A stretch of 15,588 bases of DNA from Caldifarciminota bacterium UBA3073 (GTDB taxonomy: Bacteria; Hydrothermota; UBA3073): the NCBI GenBank assembly GCA_002366725.1, contig DFBT01000070.1, positions 1 through 15,588 on the forward strand. The letters are read 5' to 3'. The translations under genes were made by a program, and so were the position numbers. How positions within the stretch are numbered: position 1 is the stretch's first letter; the number at the start of each line of letters is the position of its first letter. Shown here piece by piece: positions 1-6,460 of the stretch. The notes under the pieces are model-generated. The model searched no databases. It saw nothing but the letters and a program-made list of their open reading frames with translations, and had not been told where the DNA came from.

Positions 1-32
1 TGTCATCTCGTGGTTAAATTTTTAGAGTCTTC

Positions 33-911
33 TCAGGCATTCTCGCATTTCTTCAGAAGCTTCTCGTATTCCTCCTCCACATTGTTCTGCATCTGTTTGA
101 TATCTTCTTCCTTGAGGTGCTTGAACCTTCTCTGGAGCTTTAGATATTCTATCACGGGTGTACCCTTTGATTTCTTTGTTATCCGCCACACCTCACCGTT
201 CTCCACCTCGTATAATGGGAAAACTTTCGTCTCCACGGCAAGTCTTGCAAGTTTTACGGTGTCATCGGGACGTGCCTTCCACCCGGTGGGACAGGGAGCG
301 AGTATGTGGATGAACTTCGTTCCCTTACTTTCCTTTGCCTTTTTAACCTTCTTGATCAAGTCCTCCGGATACCCCACCGATGCGGTAGCACAGTAGGATA
401 TGCGATGTGCCGCCATAATTGCAATCATATCTTTCTTTGGTCTGTCCTTCGGGTGTCCGACGGGTGTTGTTGTCGTCCAGGCACCAAGTGGTGTCGCCGA
501 TGAGCGCTGGATACCCGTGTTCATATATGCCTCGTTGTCGTAGCAGACATAGAGTATTTCATCCCCCCTCTCGGCAGCACCCGAGAGTGCCTGTATTCCT
601 ATGTCAAAAGTCCCCCCATCACCCGCCCATGCAAGAACTGTGGTCTCGCTGTCTCCAAGCACCTCAAGCCCCGCCTTAATCCCCGCGGCTGCAGAGGCTG
701 CGGTCTCAAAGGCGGTGTGCCATATCGGTACACCGTAAGCAGAGTAGGGAAAGGGACCATCTATAACGGTACAACAGCATGCAGGAATTGAGAGAATTGT
801 TTTCCTTCCAAGTCCCTTCAGTACATATCTCATCGCAAGTGTTGCCCCACACCCCTGACAGGCGAGATGTCCCGGTTGCATTATCTCTTCTTCCGGTATC
901 GTAAGACGCAT
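33..911 (-). CDS. porB: Pyruvate:ferredoxin oxidoreductase, beta (TPP-binding) subunit
   Basis: Catalytic thiamine-diphosphate subunit of pyruvate:ferredoxin oxidoreductase, which cleaves pyruvate with CoA to acetyl-CoA and CO2 and reduces ferredoxin in the cytoplasm. From the chosen start the protein has 292 residues. HLACQGCG gives Cys18 and Cys21, which with a cysteine of the ACCC run (about 44-47) and Cys207 (APCPTGW) fit the 4Fe-4S ligands of this subunit. AGDGGTFDIG (96-105) followed by NEAYMNTGIQRS (126-137) is the TPP/Mg site, and the second motif with the TTTTP stretch is typical of PorB rather than 2-oxoglutarate or indolepyruvate enzymes. An upstream in-frame ATG at 962 would add 17 residues from an AT-rich repeat leader; the ATG at 911 is preferred because GGGGGG lies 4 nt before it. 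Last gene of porGDAB, 187 bp after porA. The fold and family are very secure; pyruvate as substrate is inferred from motifs. Confidence 0.95.
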   Translation of the reverse strand: MRLTIPEEEIMQPGHLACQGCGATLAMRYVLKGLGRKTILSIPACCCTVIDGPFPYSAYGVPIWHTAFETAASAAAGIKAGLEVLGDSETTVLAWAGDGGTFDIGIQALSGAAERGDEILYVCYDNEAYMNTGIQRSSATPLGAWTTTTPVGHPKDRPKKDMIAIMAAHRISYCATASVGYPEDLIKKVKKAKESKGTKFIHILAPCPTGWKARPDDTVKLARLAVETKVFPLYEVENGEVWRITKKSKGTPVIEYLKLQRRFKHLKEEDIKQMQNNVEEEYEKLLKKCENA

Positions 912-1098
912 ATAACCCCCCATAAAAAAATCAAATATCAAAGTATAAAAATCAAAATGCAAAATTATAAAGACAGTGATTAGGTTATTGGGTAATTAGG
1001 TAATTCCTGTCTACCGATAGGTAGAAAGGAACACGCTTGGGAATATTTCAATGACCCAATGACCTAATAACTTAATAACCTATCTTTTGCATTTGATA
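912..1098. repeat. Intergenic gap in the por operon with inverted 8-bp tandem arrays
   Basis: On the plus strand, 978-1005 holds three and a half 8-bp units (GATTAGGT, TATTGGGT, AATTAGGT, AATT). Positions 1050-1081 hold four units in the opposite sense (AATGACCC, AATGACCT, AATAACTT, AATAACCT). The two arrays are complementary enough to form a long imperfect stem around a central imperfect palindrome, CTACCGATAGGTAG (1011-1024). The stretch 912-966 is the AT-rich leader also found before porD and porG. No coding potential was seen. Confidence 0.75.
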
Positions 1099-2250
1099 TT
1101 ATTTTTTCAGCCCTATCCATATAAGTTCTTGAGGCTTGTCGCTTTCTTCTGTTCTTTTTACAATCTCCCTTATTGTGTCTGGTGTTACATCCCTGCCGCC
1201 GAGACCGGCAATATATCCCCATATCTGTGGTCTGTGTGAACTGTTGTAAAGGGCAGATTTTATTTCCTCAAAGAATACACCACTCTGTCCGAACGAGATG
1301 TTTCTATCAATACAGGCTACCTTCTTCGCCCCTCCAAGTATATCTCTCACCTCGTCCGTTGGAAATGGTCTAAACACCCTTATCTTGAGGATGCCTATTT
1401 TCTTCCCTTCATCTCTCAACATATCCACCGTTACTCGCGCCGTGCCCGTTATCGTTCCCGAGGTCACAAGCATGATATCTGCGTCCTCGCACTTATAGTC
1501 TTCCACCAGTCCGTATTTTCTGCCAAATATCTCCCCAAATTCATCATCTGCCTTTCTCCATTCCCCTCTTGCCCTTTCAATGGCGGATTCAATCTTGTAT
1601 CGCAGTTCGTAATACCATTTTGCATCAGTTAATCCACCAAAGGCGTGAACATCATCCGGGTCGAGCTTGTATGGCGGGTTGAATTTCGGAAGATACTTAT
1701 CAACCAGTTTCTGCTCCGGTATATCAACGGGTTCATATGTATGTGAAAGATAGAATGCATCAAGCACAAGCATACAGGGCAGTAACACCTTCTCCGCTAC
1801 TTTATACGATTGTATAACCGTATCCTGAACCTCCTGGTTTGATTCGCAGTATACCTGCATTATCCCCGTATCTCTCTGGGAGAGTGAGTCATTCTGTTCT
1901 GTCCATATGGACCAGGGAGGTGCCATGGCACGATTTATATTACCGAGGACAACGGGTGTCCTCGCACCAACTGCCCAGTGTATCATCTCGTGCATAAGTG
2001 CAAGCCCCTGGGATGATGTGGCGGTGAATGCCCTTGTCCCAGCGGCAGATGCACCTATGGAGGCGGCGAGTGCGGAATGTTCAGATTCCACTTTCACGAA
2101 CTTTGCGTCGAGCTCACCGTTCGCACACATTTCCGATAAAAGCTCGACCACCTGTGTCTGCGGTGTTATGGGATATGCAGCTATAACTTGCACCCTTGAC
2201 AGTTTCGCCCCGTACGAGAGTGCATGGTTTCCCATCATTAGCTTTCTCAT
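1099..2250 (-). CDS. porA: Pyruvate:ferredoxin oxidoreductase, alpha subunit
   Basis: Alpha subunit that supplies the pyrimidine-binding half of the thiamine-diphosphate site and pairs with PorB. The 383-residue protein carries YPITPQT at 26-32, the hallmark of the alpha-subunit N-terminal domain, and an ESEHSALAASIGASAAG block from about residue 55, followed by TATSSQGLALM. The C-terminal half (roughly 255-383) has the transketolase C-terminal/domain II appearance (MLVTSGTITGTA, KIRVFRPFP). An upstream in-frame ATG would extend it by 20 residues into porD, but the ATG at 2250 has GGGAGGAG just before it and shares an ATGA overlap with the porD stop, so translation of the two is probably coupled. 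Length is normal for a four-subunit enzyme. Very secure family assignment. Confidence 0.96.
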   Translation of the reverse strand: MRKLMMGNHALSYGAKLSRVQVIAAYPITPQTQVVELLSEMCANGELDAKFVKVESEHSALAASIGASAAGTRAFTATSSQGLALMHEMIHWAVGARTPVVLGNINRAMAPPWSIWTEQNDSLSQRDTGIMQVYCESNQEVQDTVIQSYKVAEKVLLPCMLVLDAFYLSHTYEPVDIPEQKLVDKYLPKFNPPYKLDPDDVHAFGGLTDAKWYYELRYKIESAIERARGEWRKADDEFGEIFGRKYGLVEDYKCEDADIMLVTSGTITGTARVTVDMLRDEGKKIGILKIRVFRPFPTDEVRDILGGAKKVACIDRNISFGQSGVFFEEIKSALYNSSHRPQIWGYIAGLGGRDVTPDTIREIVKRTEESDKPQELIWIGLKK

Positions 2251-2540
2251 CTCTCCTCCCTGTGCATGGTTATAGCGTTCCTGGGGCATTCCTCCGCACA
2301 TATTCCACACCCCTTGCAGTAGTCGTAATCTATCACGGGGGAACCATCCTCTTTAAGGAGTATTGCGGGTTCGGGACAGAATTTCCAGCATATTCCGCAG
2401 GGTTTACATTTATCGTAGTCTATTACTGGTTTAAGGTTCCTCCAGGATGCGGTCTTGTTTACCCGCATACTCGAGAGTGATACAGCCATTTCTGGCATAT
2501 CATCTACTCCTTTCCAGACGATCTTCTTAGCCTTCGGCAT
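2247..2540 (-). CDS. porD: Pyruvate:ferredoxin oxidoreductase, delta subunit (2[4Fe-4S] ferredoxin)
   Basis: Ferredoxin-like electron-transfer subunit of 97 residues. Two complete CxxCxxCxxxCP clusters are visible, Cys45-48-51-55 (CKPCGICWKFCP) and Cys75-78-81-85 (CKGCGICAEECP), each preceded by VIDYD, so the protein should bind two 4Fe-4S clusters and relay electrons from the TPP site to external ferredoxin. The N-terminal 40 residues are the usual PorD lead-in without cysteines. The ATG at 2540 is preferred over one at 2570 because GGGGG sits 4 nt upstream, in the same arrangement as porB. It overlaps porA by 4 nt and is separated from porG by a 210-bp gap containing repeats. Complete, nothing missing. 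Confidence 0.96.
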   Translation of the reverse strand: MPKAKKIVWKGVDDMPEMAVSLSSMRVNKTASWRNLKPVIDYDKCKPCGICWKFCPEPAILLKEDGSPVIDYDYCKGCGICAEECPRNAITMHREER

Positions 2541-2750
2541 ATAACCCCCAATAGTTAAATCAAATATCAAAGATTAAAAATCAAAAATACCTGTCTACCG
2601 TCAGGCAGGCATATAAAAGTGCAAAATTATAGCCACAGGTTCTGCAGGCAGGCGTGGTTCCATTTTGAATTTTGATTTGTCATTTCTTGCCCCGTGGAAT
2701 AAGATTTTGTATTCCACAGGGTGAACATTTTGATACTTAATTTTGCGTAT
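2541..2750. repeat. Repeat-bearing gap between porG and porD
   Basis: Positions 2541-2590 repeat the AT-rich leader of porB and porG. Positions 2588-2668 contain fragments (CAGGCAGGC, GCAGGCAGGCGTGGTT) of the CCTGCCTG-type palindrome seen complete at 4028-4105 and 14198-14262. Positions 2690-2721 can fold into a hairpin with arms GTGGAATA and TATTCCAC, an 8-nt loop and a further CCC/GGG pairing beyond one mismatch. That hairpin begins about 30 nt beyond the porG stop, but it has no T-run on the minus strand, so I do not call it an intrinsic terminator. Confidence 0.6.
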
Positions 2751-3302
2751 CTATGTTGTTCTTGTCTTCTCGTATGCCTCTTTTGCCGCCATAGCATTCT
2801 CTTCCGGTTTTGAGGGTGATTCCTCTCTTATTGTCTGCAAAACAGACTTTATTCCGACGCACCCGGTTGTCTTTACAAGCGCACCAATTATAGCGGTATT
2901 TACAATTGGGGCAGCCTTTGAGCCGATACCGTATTTTATGGCGATTCCCGTTGCATCCACAGTCGCTATTTTGAAGTCTCCCTTTATGTCTATCTCATCG
3001 GGAGCTCTCTCTGAGTTTACAATTATCCAACCTTCCTTCTTCAACCCATCTGTCACATTCACCTGACCGAGAAGCGTTGGGTCAAGAATTACAACATGGT
3101 CGGGTTTATATATCTTGTAATGGGCTCCTATGGGTTTCGTATCTATCCTCAAGAAAGCGGTCACGGGTTGTCCTCTGCGCTCCACACCGAACTCTGGAAA
3201 TGACTGAGCCCATTTTCCCTCCTTTAACAGTGCAGACGCAAGCATCTTGGATGCCACGACACTTCCCTGCCCTCCTCTGCCATGCAATCTCACCTCGATC
3301 AT
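2751..3302 (-). CDS. porG: Pyruvate:ferredoxin oxidoreductase, gamma subunit
   Basis: Gamma subunit of 183 residues, equal to the CoA-binding domain (domain III) of fused pyruvate:ferredoxin oxidoreductases. The opening IEVRLHGRGGQGSVVAS is the signature of the family, followed by the typical FPEFGVERRGQPVTAFLRID segment at about 40-60. Translation starts at the ATG at 3302, with GGGGGG 5 nt upstream in a leader almost the same as that of porD and porB. As the first gene of porGDAB it has normal length and ends with TAG. The order gamma-delta-alpha-beta is the one usual for archaea and deep-branching anaerobic bacteria. I see no convincing promoter just upstream; 3357-3414 is a tandem repeat. 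Confidence 0.96.
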   Translation of the reverse strand: MIEVRLHGRGGQGSVVASKMLASALLKEGKWAQSFPEFGVERRGQPVTAFLRIDTKPIGAHYKIYKPDHVVILDPTLLGQVNVTDGLKKEGWIIVNSERAPDEIDIKGDFKIATVDATGIAIKYGIGSKAAPIVNTAIIGALVKTTGCVGIKSVLQTIREESPSKPEENAMAAKEAYEKTRTT

Positions 3303-3356
3303 AGAACCCCCCAGCTAAAAATCAAACATTAAATATCAAAATTCAAAATGCAAAAT

Positions 3357-3414
3357 AGTCATTAGGCATTGGTCATTAGTTAATCTTCAATTGTCAATCG
3401 TCAATGGTCAATAG
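3357..3414. repeat. Degenerate 7-bp tandem repeat upstream of porG
   Basis: Read on the minus strand this is eight units of a 7-mer drifting from ATTGACC, ATTGACG, ATTGACA and ATTGAAG through ATTAACT to AATGACC, AATGCCT and AATGACT. It lies between the lipoprotein gene (stop at 3419) and the AT-rich leader of porG. TTGAC occurs three times in it, so a -35 element could hide here, but I could not pair one with a clear -10. Confidence 0.7.
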
Positions 3415-3418
3415 TTAT

Positions 3419-3958
3419 TCACGGCTCCATGCCCTCATCATAGTGCTCGTTGAAGTAGTTCCTGTAATCATATGCGGTTGCTTCGTCCCTTATTATCACG
3501 CTCGCTTCATAATTTGAACCAAATGCAGAAGTTGTCCAGTTGTGTGAACCGAGAACTACCGTTTTGCCGTCAATTATCAATAATTTTGTATGAGAGTATT
3601 TATCTGCTATTCTCAGTGGTATCTCCCTATTTTCAAAGAATTGAACTGCACTCTCATTTATTATATCACCTATGCTGTGCAACAGAATCCTGACATTCAC
3701 CCCCCTTGAGTATGCATCAGATATTGCCGCAAGGAGACCACCGGGCTCGCCGAAATTATCTGTCGTATCACTCACGAGGAACATCATAAGTTCTACCGAG
3801 GTTCTTGCGCTGTCTATAAGGGACTTCACCAGGGTATAGTATCCACTATCCAGAATGGCCGCAATCTCCTGCAGGGGTTCGTTCGCTTCCTCCTTACATC
3901 CCGCAAGAATTGCCAACAAAGCGACGAAAAGAACTATAATTCGTTTACAAACCCTCAT
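3419..3958 (-). CDS. Phospholipase D-like (single HKD) lipoprotein, nuclease-type
   Basis: A 179-residue protein with a lipoprotein signal peptide: basic MRVCKR, a hydrophobic core (7-19) and lipobox LAGC with Cys21, so it is predicted to be lipid-anchored outside the cytoplasm. The remainder is one phospholipase D-superfamily domain with a complete HKD motif: His123, Lys125 and Asp130 in HTKLLIIDG, then GSHNWT with Ser138 and Asn140, and a downstream Glu151. One HKD per chain is the arrangement of Nuc-type endonucleases, which act as homodimers; double-HKD phospholipases are much longer. Its substrate (DNA, RNA or phosphodiester lipid) cannot be told from the sequence. The start is supported by the signal peptide; the ribosome site is weak. 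Flanked by repeats on both sides, so possibly its own transcription unit. Confidence 0.85.
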   Translation of the reverse strand: MRVCKRIIVLFVALLAILAGCKEEANEPLQEIAAILDSGYYTLVKSLIDSARTSVELMMFLVSDTTDNFGEPGGLLAAISDAYSRGVNVRILLHSIGDIINESAVQFFENREIPLRIADKYSHTKLLIIDGKTVVLGSHNWTTSAFGSNYEASVIIRDEATAYDYRNYFNEHYDEGMEP

Positions 3959-3988
3959 TCACAGAGCTTCTCACCACCAAGATTGTAC

Positions 3989-4105
3989 GGGCGAACGGCT
4001 GTTCGCCCCTACGCTTTGTGTCCTTCGTGCCTTCCTGCCTGCCGGTCCCTACGGACCCGTTGCACAGCATCCGAATGGAATGGGCAGGCAGGTGTGGTTA
4101 AATTT
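3989..4105. repeat. Composite palindromic repeat between the HtrA and lipoprotein genes
   Basis: Two units lie side by side. The first, 3989-4008, is a near-perfect palindrome (GGGCGAACGG-CTGTTCGCCC). The second, about 4019-4105, has outer arms CCTGCCTGCC and GGCAGGCAGG around an inner GGTCC/GGACC hairpin, ending in GTGTGGTTAAATTT. Both units recur at 14198-14393 in the opposite orientation, and single units or fragments occur at 2588-2668 and 15523-15542. This copy carries about 19 extra bases within the second unit (near 4060-4079) relative to the other. No gene is present in 3959-4113. Confidence 0.8.
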
Positions 4106-4113
4106 CTCTTTTG

Positions 4114-5208
4114 CTATCTCTTCCCCACGGTCATCTTAACCTCGTATCTCTGCCCGTTTCTTACAATATAGAGTTTTATTCTATCACCTGATTTAAGATT
4201 TGACGCAATTGAATCGAAGTCCCCTTTGCTGGCTACCTCCTTTTTACCCATCCCGTATATTATGTCGCCTGCTTCAAATCCAACCCCTTCCGCGGGACTA
4301 CCTCTATCTACAGAGGCAACTATTGCACCTTCGGTGATAGGACTCCCGAGCGCGAGCGCCATGACGGGATTGAGACTCTCCACCTGCAATCCTATCCAGG
4401 GTTTCTGTCCCTCTCCTCTCAGTATCTCCCGCATTGTCTCCTTTGCGGTATTTATGGGTATTGCGAATCCTATACCGATAGAACCACCGCTCTTGCTAAA
4501 GATAAAGGTATTTATACCGATGACCTTCCCGTCCGCATTCACAAGAGGACCTCCACTATTCCCGGGATTTATTGCCGCATCTGTCTGTACCATATTCCTG
4601 TATACCCTGTCCTCTATCTGCGAGCGTATGTTTCTCTTGATTCCACTTATCACACCACAACTCACGGTCGGTTCGGGATTCTCAAGAAGAAAACCAAATG
4701 GATTTCCAATTGCAATTGCCCACTCACCAATGAGGAGACTGTTGGAGTTGCCGAGTGAGGTAACGGGGAGGTTTTTCCCCTCTATCTTCAATACCGCCAG
4801 GTCTACCTTCTTAGATGTGCCGATCACCTTTGCGTCGTACTCCTCGCCGCAAGAAAGAGTAATCTTTACCACCTCTGCGCCCTCAACTACATGCTCATTC
4901 GTGAGTATAAACCCATCTTCTGACACGATAAATCCCGAGCCAAGACCCTTCACGGTTCTCTCATAAAGGGGACCGGAGAAGAAATAATCAAAAAATGGGT
5001 CTCTGAACATGGGAGCGGCTCTCACAAGTTCCTTCTTCAATACACTGACGGAGACAACGGCGGGTGAGACCCTTTCTGCAGCAACGACTATGGCGGTTCT
5101 TCTCGAATTGGTTAGAGATTCAACCTCGCTACAATCCACCGATAGTGGTACTGTAAGGGCAAGGAAGAGAAAAAAATATAGATTGTAGAGGCAGATTTTT
5201 TTAAACAT
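4114..5208 (-). CDS. htrA: HtrA/Do-like serine protease (S1C) with one PDZ domain
   Basis: Envelope quality-control protease of the trypsin-fold S1C family. From the ATG at 5208 the protein has 364 residues: a signal sequence or anchor (about 5-24), the protease domain (about 85-260) and one PDZ domain (about 270-364). The catalytic triad is complete: His106 in TNEHVVEG, Asp136 in KVDLAVLKIEG and Ser218 in GNSGGPL. A single PDZ domain makes it DegS-like in architecture, though many bacterial HtrA proteins share this plan, so it could be a general protease or a regulated site-1-type sensor. A GTG at 5244 would extend it by 12 residues, but the extension lies in a dispersed repeat and moves the basic-hydrophobic signal away from the N-terminus. 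AAGGG lies about 11 nt before the ATG. Confidence 0.93.
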   Translation of the reverse strand: MFKKICLYNLYFFLFLALTVPLSVDCSEVESLTNSRRTAIVVAAERVSPAVVSVSVLKKELVRAAPMFRDPFFDYFFSGPLYERTVKGLGSGFIVSEDGFILTNEHVVEGAEVVKITLSCGEEYDAKVIGTSKKVDLAVLKIEGKNLPVTSLGNSNSLLIGEWAIAIGNPFGFLLENPEPTVSCGVISGIKRNIRSQIEDRVYRNMVQTDAAINPGNSGGPLVNADGKVIGINTFIFSKSGGSIGIGFAIPINTAKETMREILRGEGQKPWIGLQVESLNPVMALALGSPITEGAIVASVDRGSPAEGVGFEAGDIIYGMGKKEVASKGDFDSIASNLKSGDRIKLYIVRNGQRYEVKMTVGKR

Positions 5209-5281
5209 AGCTAAAAAAACCCTTAAATCCCAGGATTTGACCACTTTTGCGCTGAAGAAGAAAAAATGCTCTTGTCATAAA

Positions 5282-5310
5282 TCTATAATCGTTATAATCG
5301 TTATAAACAA
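5282..5310 (-). promoter_or_regulatory. Candidate promoter of the HtrA gene
   Basis: On the minus strand TTGTTT (5305-5310) and TATAGA (5282-5287) are separated by exactly 17 bp. Transcription would start near 5275, giving a leader of roughly 65 nt. The spacer contains two copies of a 9-bp repeat, ATAATCGTT on the plus strand (5285-5293 and 5294-5302). The -35 box is only a partial match to consensus, so this is a moderate call. Confidence 0.45.
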
Positions 5311-5399
5311 TATTTGTAATATAATTTTACTCTGCCATCAACCTCATAGAATTCTTCACTCGTCTCTATAAAGCACTTTTTACTGAGCAGGCTCTTTAT
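5301..5399 (-). pseudogene. Frame-shifted coding-like tail downstream of the unknown 319-residue gene
   Basis: Directly behind the TAA at 5396-5398, the frame starting at 5399 stays open for 32 codons to a TAA at 5301-5303. The peptide contains the segment KKCFIETSEEFYEVDGRVK, whose composition looks like genuine protein rather than random AT-rich DNA. It has no usable start codon and is closed upstream by a stop, so it could be the original C-terminus of the upstream gene after a frameshift, or the remnant of another gene. It overlaps the candidate HtrA promoter. Speculative. Confidence 0.35.
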
Positions 5400-6355
5400 G
5401 GCTTAGACTTATACTCCTCTTGTAATTCTTTCCTTGGCCTTATACCATTCTTTACCGCTAATTCGTACTCCTGCTTCCAATATTTACTCAGTTCTCGCCT
5501 TTTAAGCAATCTCAAAAGAATATAGAGCTTTATTTCCTCATCCTTTTCTTTATGCTCTTTCTTGAAATAATCAATTCCTTCTTGGTATTCATACAATCGC
5601 ACATAGCATAGAAATCCCATAATAGCCAGATTTGCAAGCATTTTATTGTATTGATAAGCACTTATCTTATGCGGTTTGGATTGTAATTTCCTTCTAATCT
5701 GGTTACATTTCTCAATAGCTATGTTCTTTAAATCCGGCGTCTTAAGCATTTTCAAAACCACATCCATTAAGTCTTCATAGAGTGTGTAGCGATTTAACCC
5801 ATTGTTTATCATAAGGCGAATAGCAGATTCAACGAATTCCTCCGGTTTTTCAGCTTTATATTTCAGGTTCAGAACACCTTCAAAAAAATCAGCCTGACTT
5901 ATCCCCACAGAATTAAATGAGTCATATGCACTAAAAAGAACATACCTACAGGAATAGCACAGCATTATATAAAGTTTTTCTAAAAGCCTTGCCGCAACAG
6001 GAAGATTTTCCTCTACACTCGCAGCTGAAATTAATGATTTATATAATCGTCTTGCTATAAACCGCCATTTTGGACGTTCTCGTTTGTGCACAAATTGATT
6101 CGGCGCAAAATAATACTGATTATATGCGTATGTGATAAATTGCTTGGTCTCATCTTGCAACTCTTCAATATCGGGAATTTCTTTCTCTTTTCTCCTTCTG
6201 TGTGTTATGAAAGACTCCGGATGAGTAATTAAAGAGTCGATAGATTTTTCATCTTTGAGCCGTTTAGGAATTGCCTTATAGAGATTTATTATAATAAGGC
6301 GTAATTCCCTCTCAGATAAATTTCCAATAACTGCCTTTAGTTTAGCTGTCTTCAT
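5396..6355 (-). CDS. Unrecognised 319-residue helical protein
   Basis: I do not recognise this family. From the ATG at 6355 the product is a soluble, Lys/Tyr/Leu-rich, almost entirely helical-looking protein with no signal peptide, no clear transmembrane segment and no metal or nucleotide motif that I can name. The opening LSERELRLIIINLYKAIPKRLKD resembles a small helical N-terminal module, and the middle (about 100-260) looks like repeated helical hairpins. An in-frame ATG at 6445 would add 30 residues, but these are translated from the dispersed direct repeat at 6401-6460, so the internal ATG is preferred even though its GGGG is unusually close to the start. It follows the MNT-HEPN pair across one copy of the repeat, in AT-rich accessory DNA, and may be truncated (see the shifted frame at 5301-5399). 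Confidence 0.6.
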   Translation of the reverse strand: MKTAKLKAVIGNLSERELRLIIINLYKAIPKRLKDEKSIDSLITHPESFITHRRRKEKEIPDIEELQDETKQFITYAYNQYYFAPNQFVHKRERPKWRFIARRLYKSLISAASVEENLPVAARLLEKLYIMLCYSCRYVLFSAYDSFNSVGISQADFFEGVLNLKYKAEKPEEFVESAIRLMINNGLNRYTLYEDLMDVVLKMLKTPDLKNIAIEKCNQIRRKLQSKPHKISAYQYNKMLANLAIMGFLCYVRLYEYQEGIDYFKKEHKEKDEEIKLYILLRLLKRRELSKYWKQEYELAVKNGIRPRKELQEEYKSKP

Positions 6356-6400
6356 CCCCTGACCAACAAAATTACAGAACTTTTGCAACTCTAAACACGA

Positions 6401-6460
6401 TGAGTATTTGCTAAAATACCCACTTAAGCAAAACCCTGAATTCAAGATTCGATCCCATTT
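6401..6460. repeat. Direct repeat, copy A, flanking the MNT-HEPN pair
   Basis: A 60-bp segment beginning TGAGTATTTGC and containing AAGCAAAACCC and AATTCAAGA. It aligns over its whole length, in the same orientation, with 7242-7300 at roughly three-quarters identity by eye. It ends one base before the HEPN stop codon. On the minus strand both copies preserve TTGCTT and AATACT with 17 bp between, a weak promoter-like pair facing the next gene. Confidence 0.75.

Noticed and set aside
2690..2721. Intrinsic terminator splitting the por operon
   Set aside because: The hairpin has no T-run on the minus strand, and separating porG from porDAB would be biologically odd.
33..3302. 2-oxoglutarate or indolepyruvate ferredoxin oxidoreductase
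   Set aside because: The beta-subunit words NEAYMNTGIQRS and TTTTP and the gamma-delta-alpha-beta gene set fit the pyruvate enzyme better. Biochemical specificity remains inferred.
4226..4966. Long plus-strand reading frame opposite the HtrA gene, and similar frames at 2743-3066 and 8673-9143
   Set aside because: These are antisense to genes with clear catalytic motifs and show no recognisable domain or ribosome site.
5209..5244. Longer HtrA start at a GTG
   Set aside because: The extension is translated from a diverged copy of the island repeat and pushes the signal peptide inward.
6356..6445. Longer start for the unknown 319-residue protein
   Set aside because: The added 30 residues come largely from the direct repeat at 6401-6460, so they are probably not coding.
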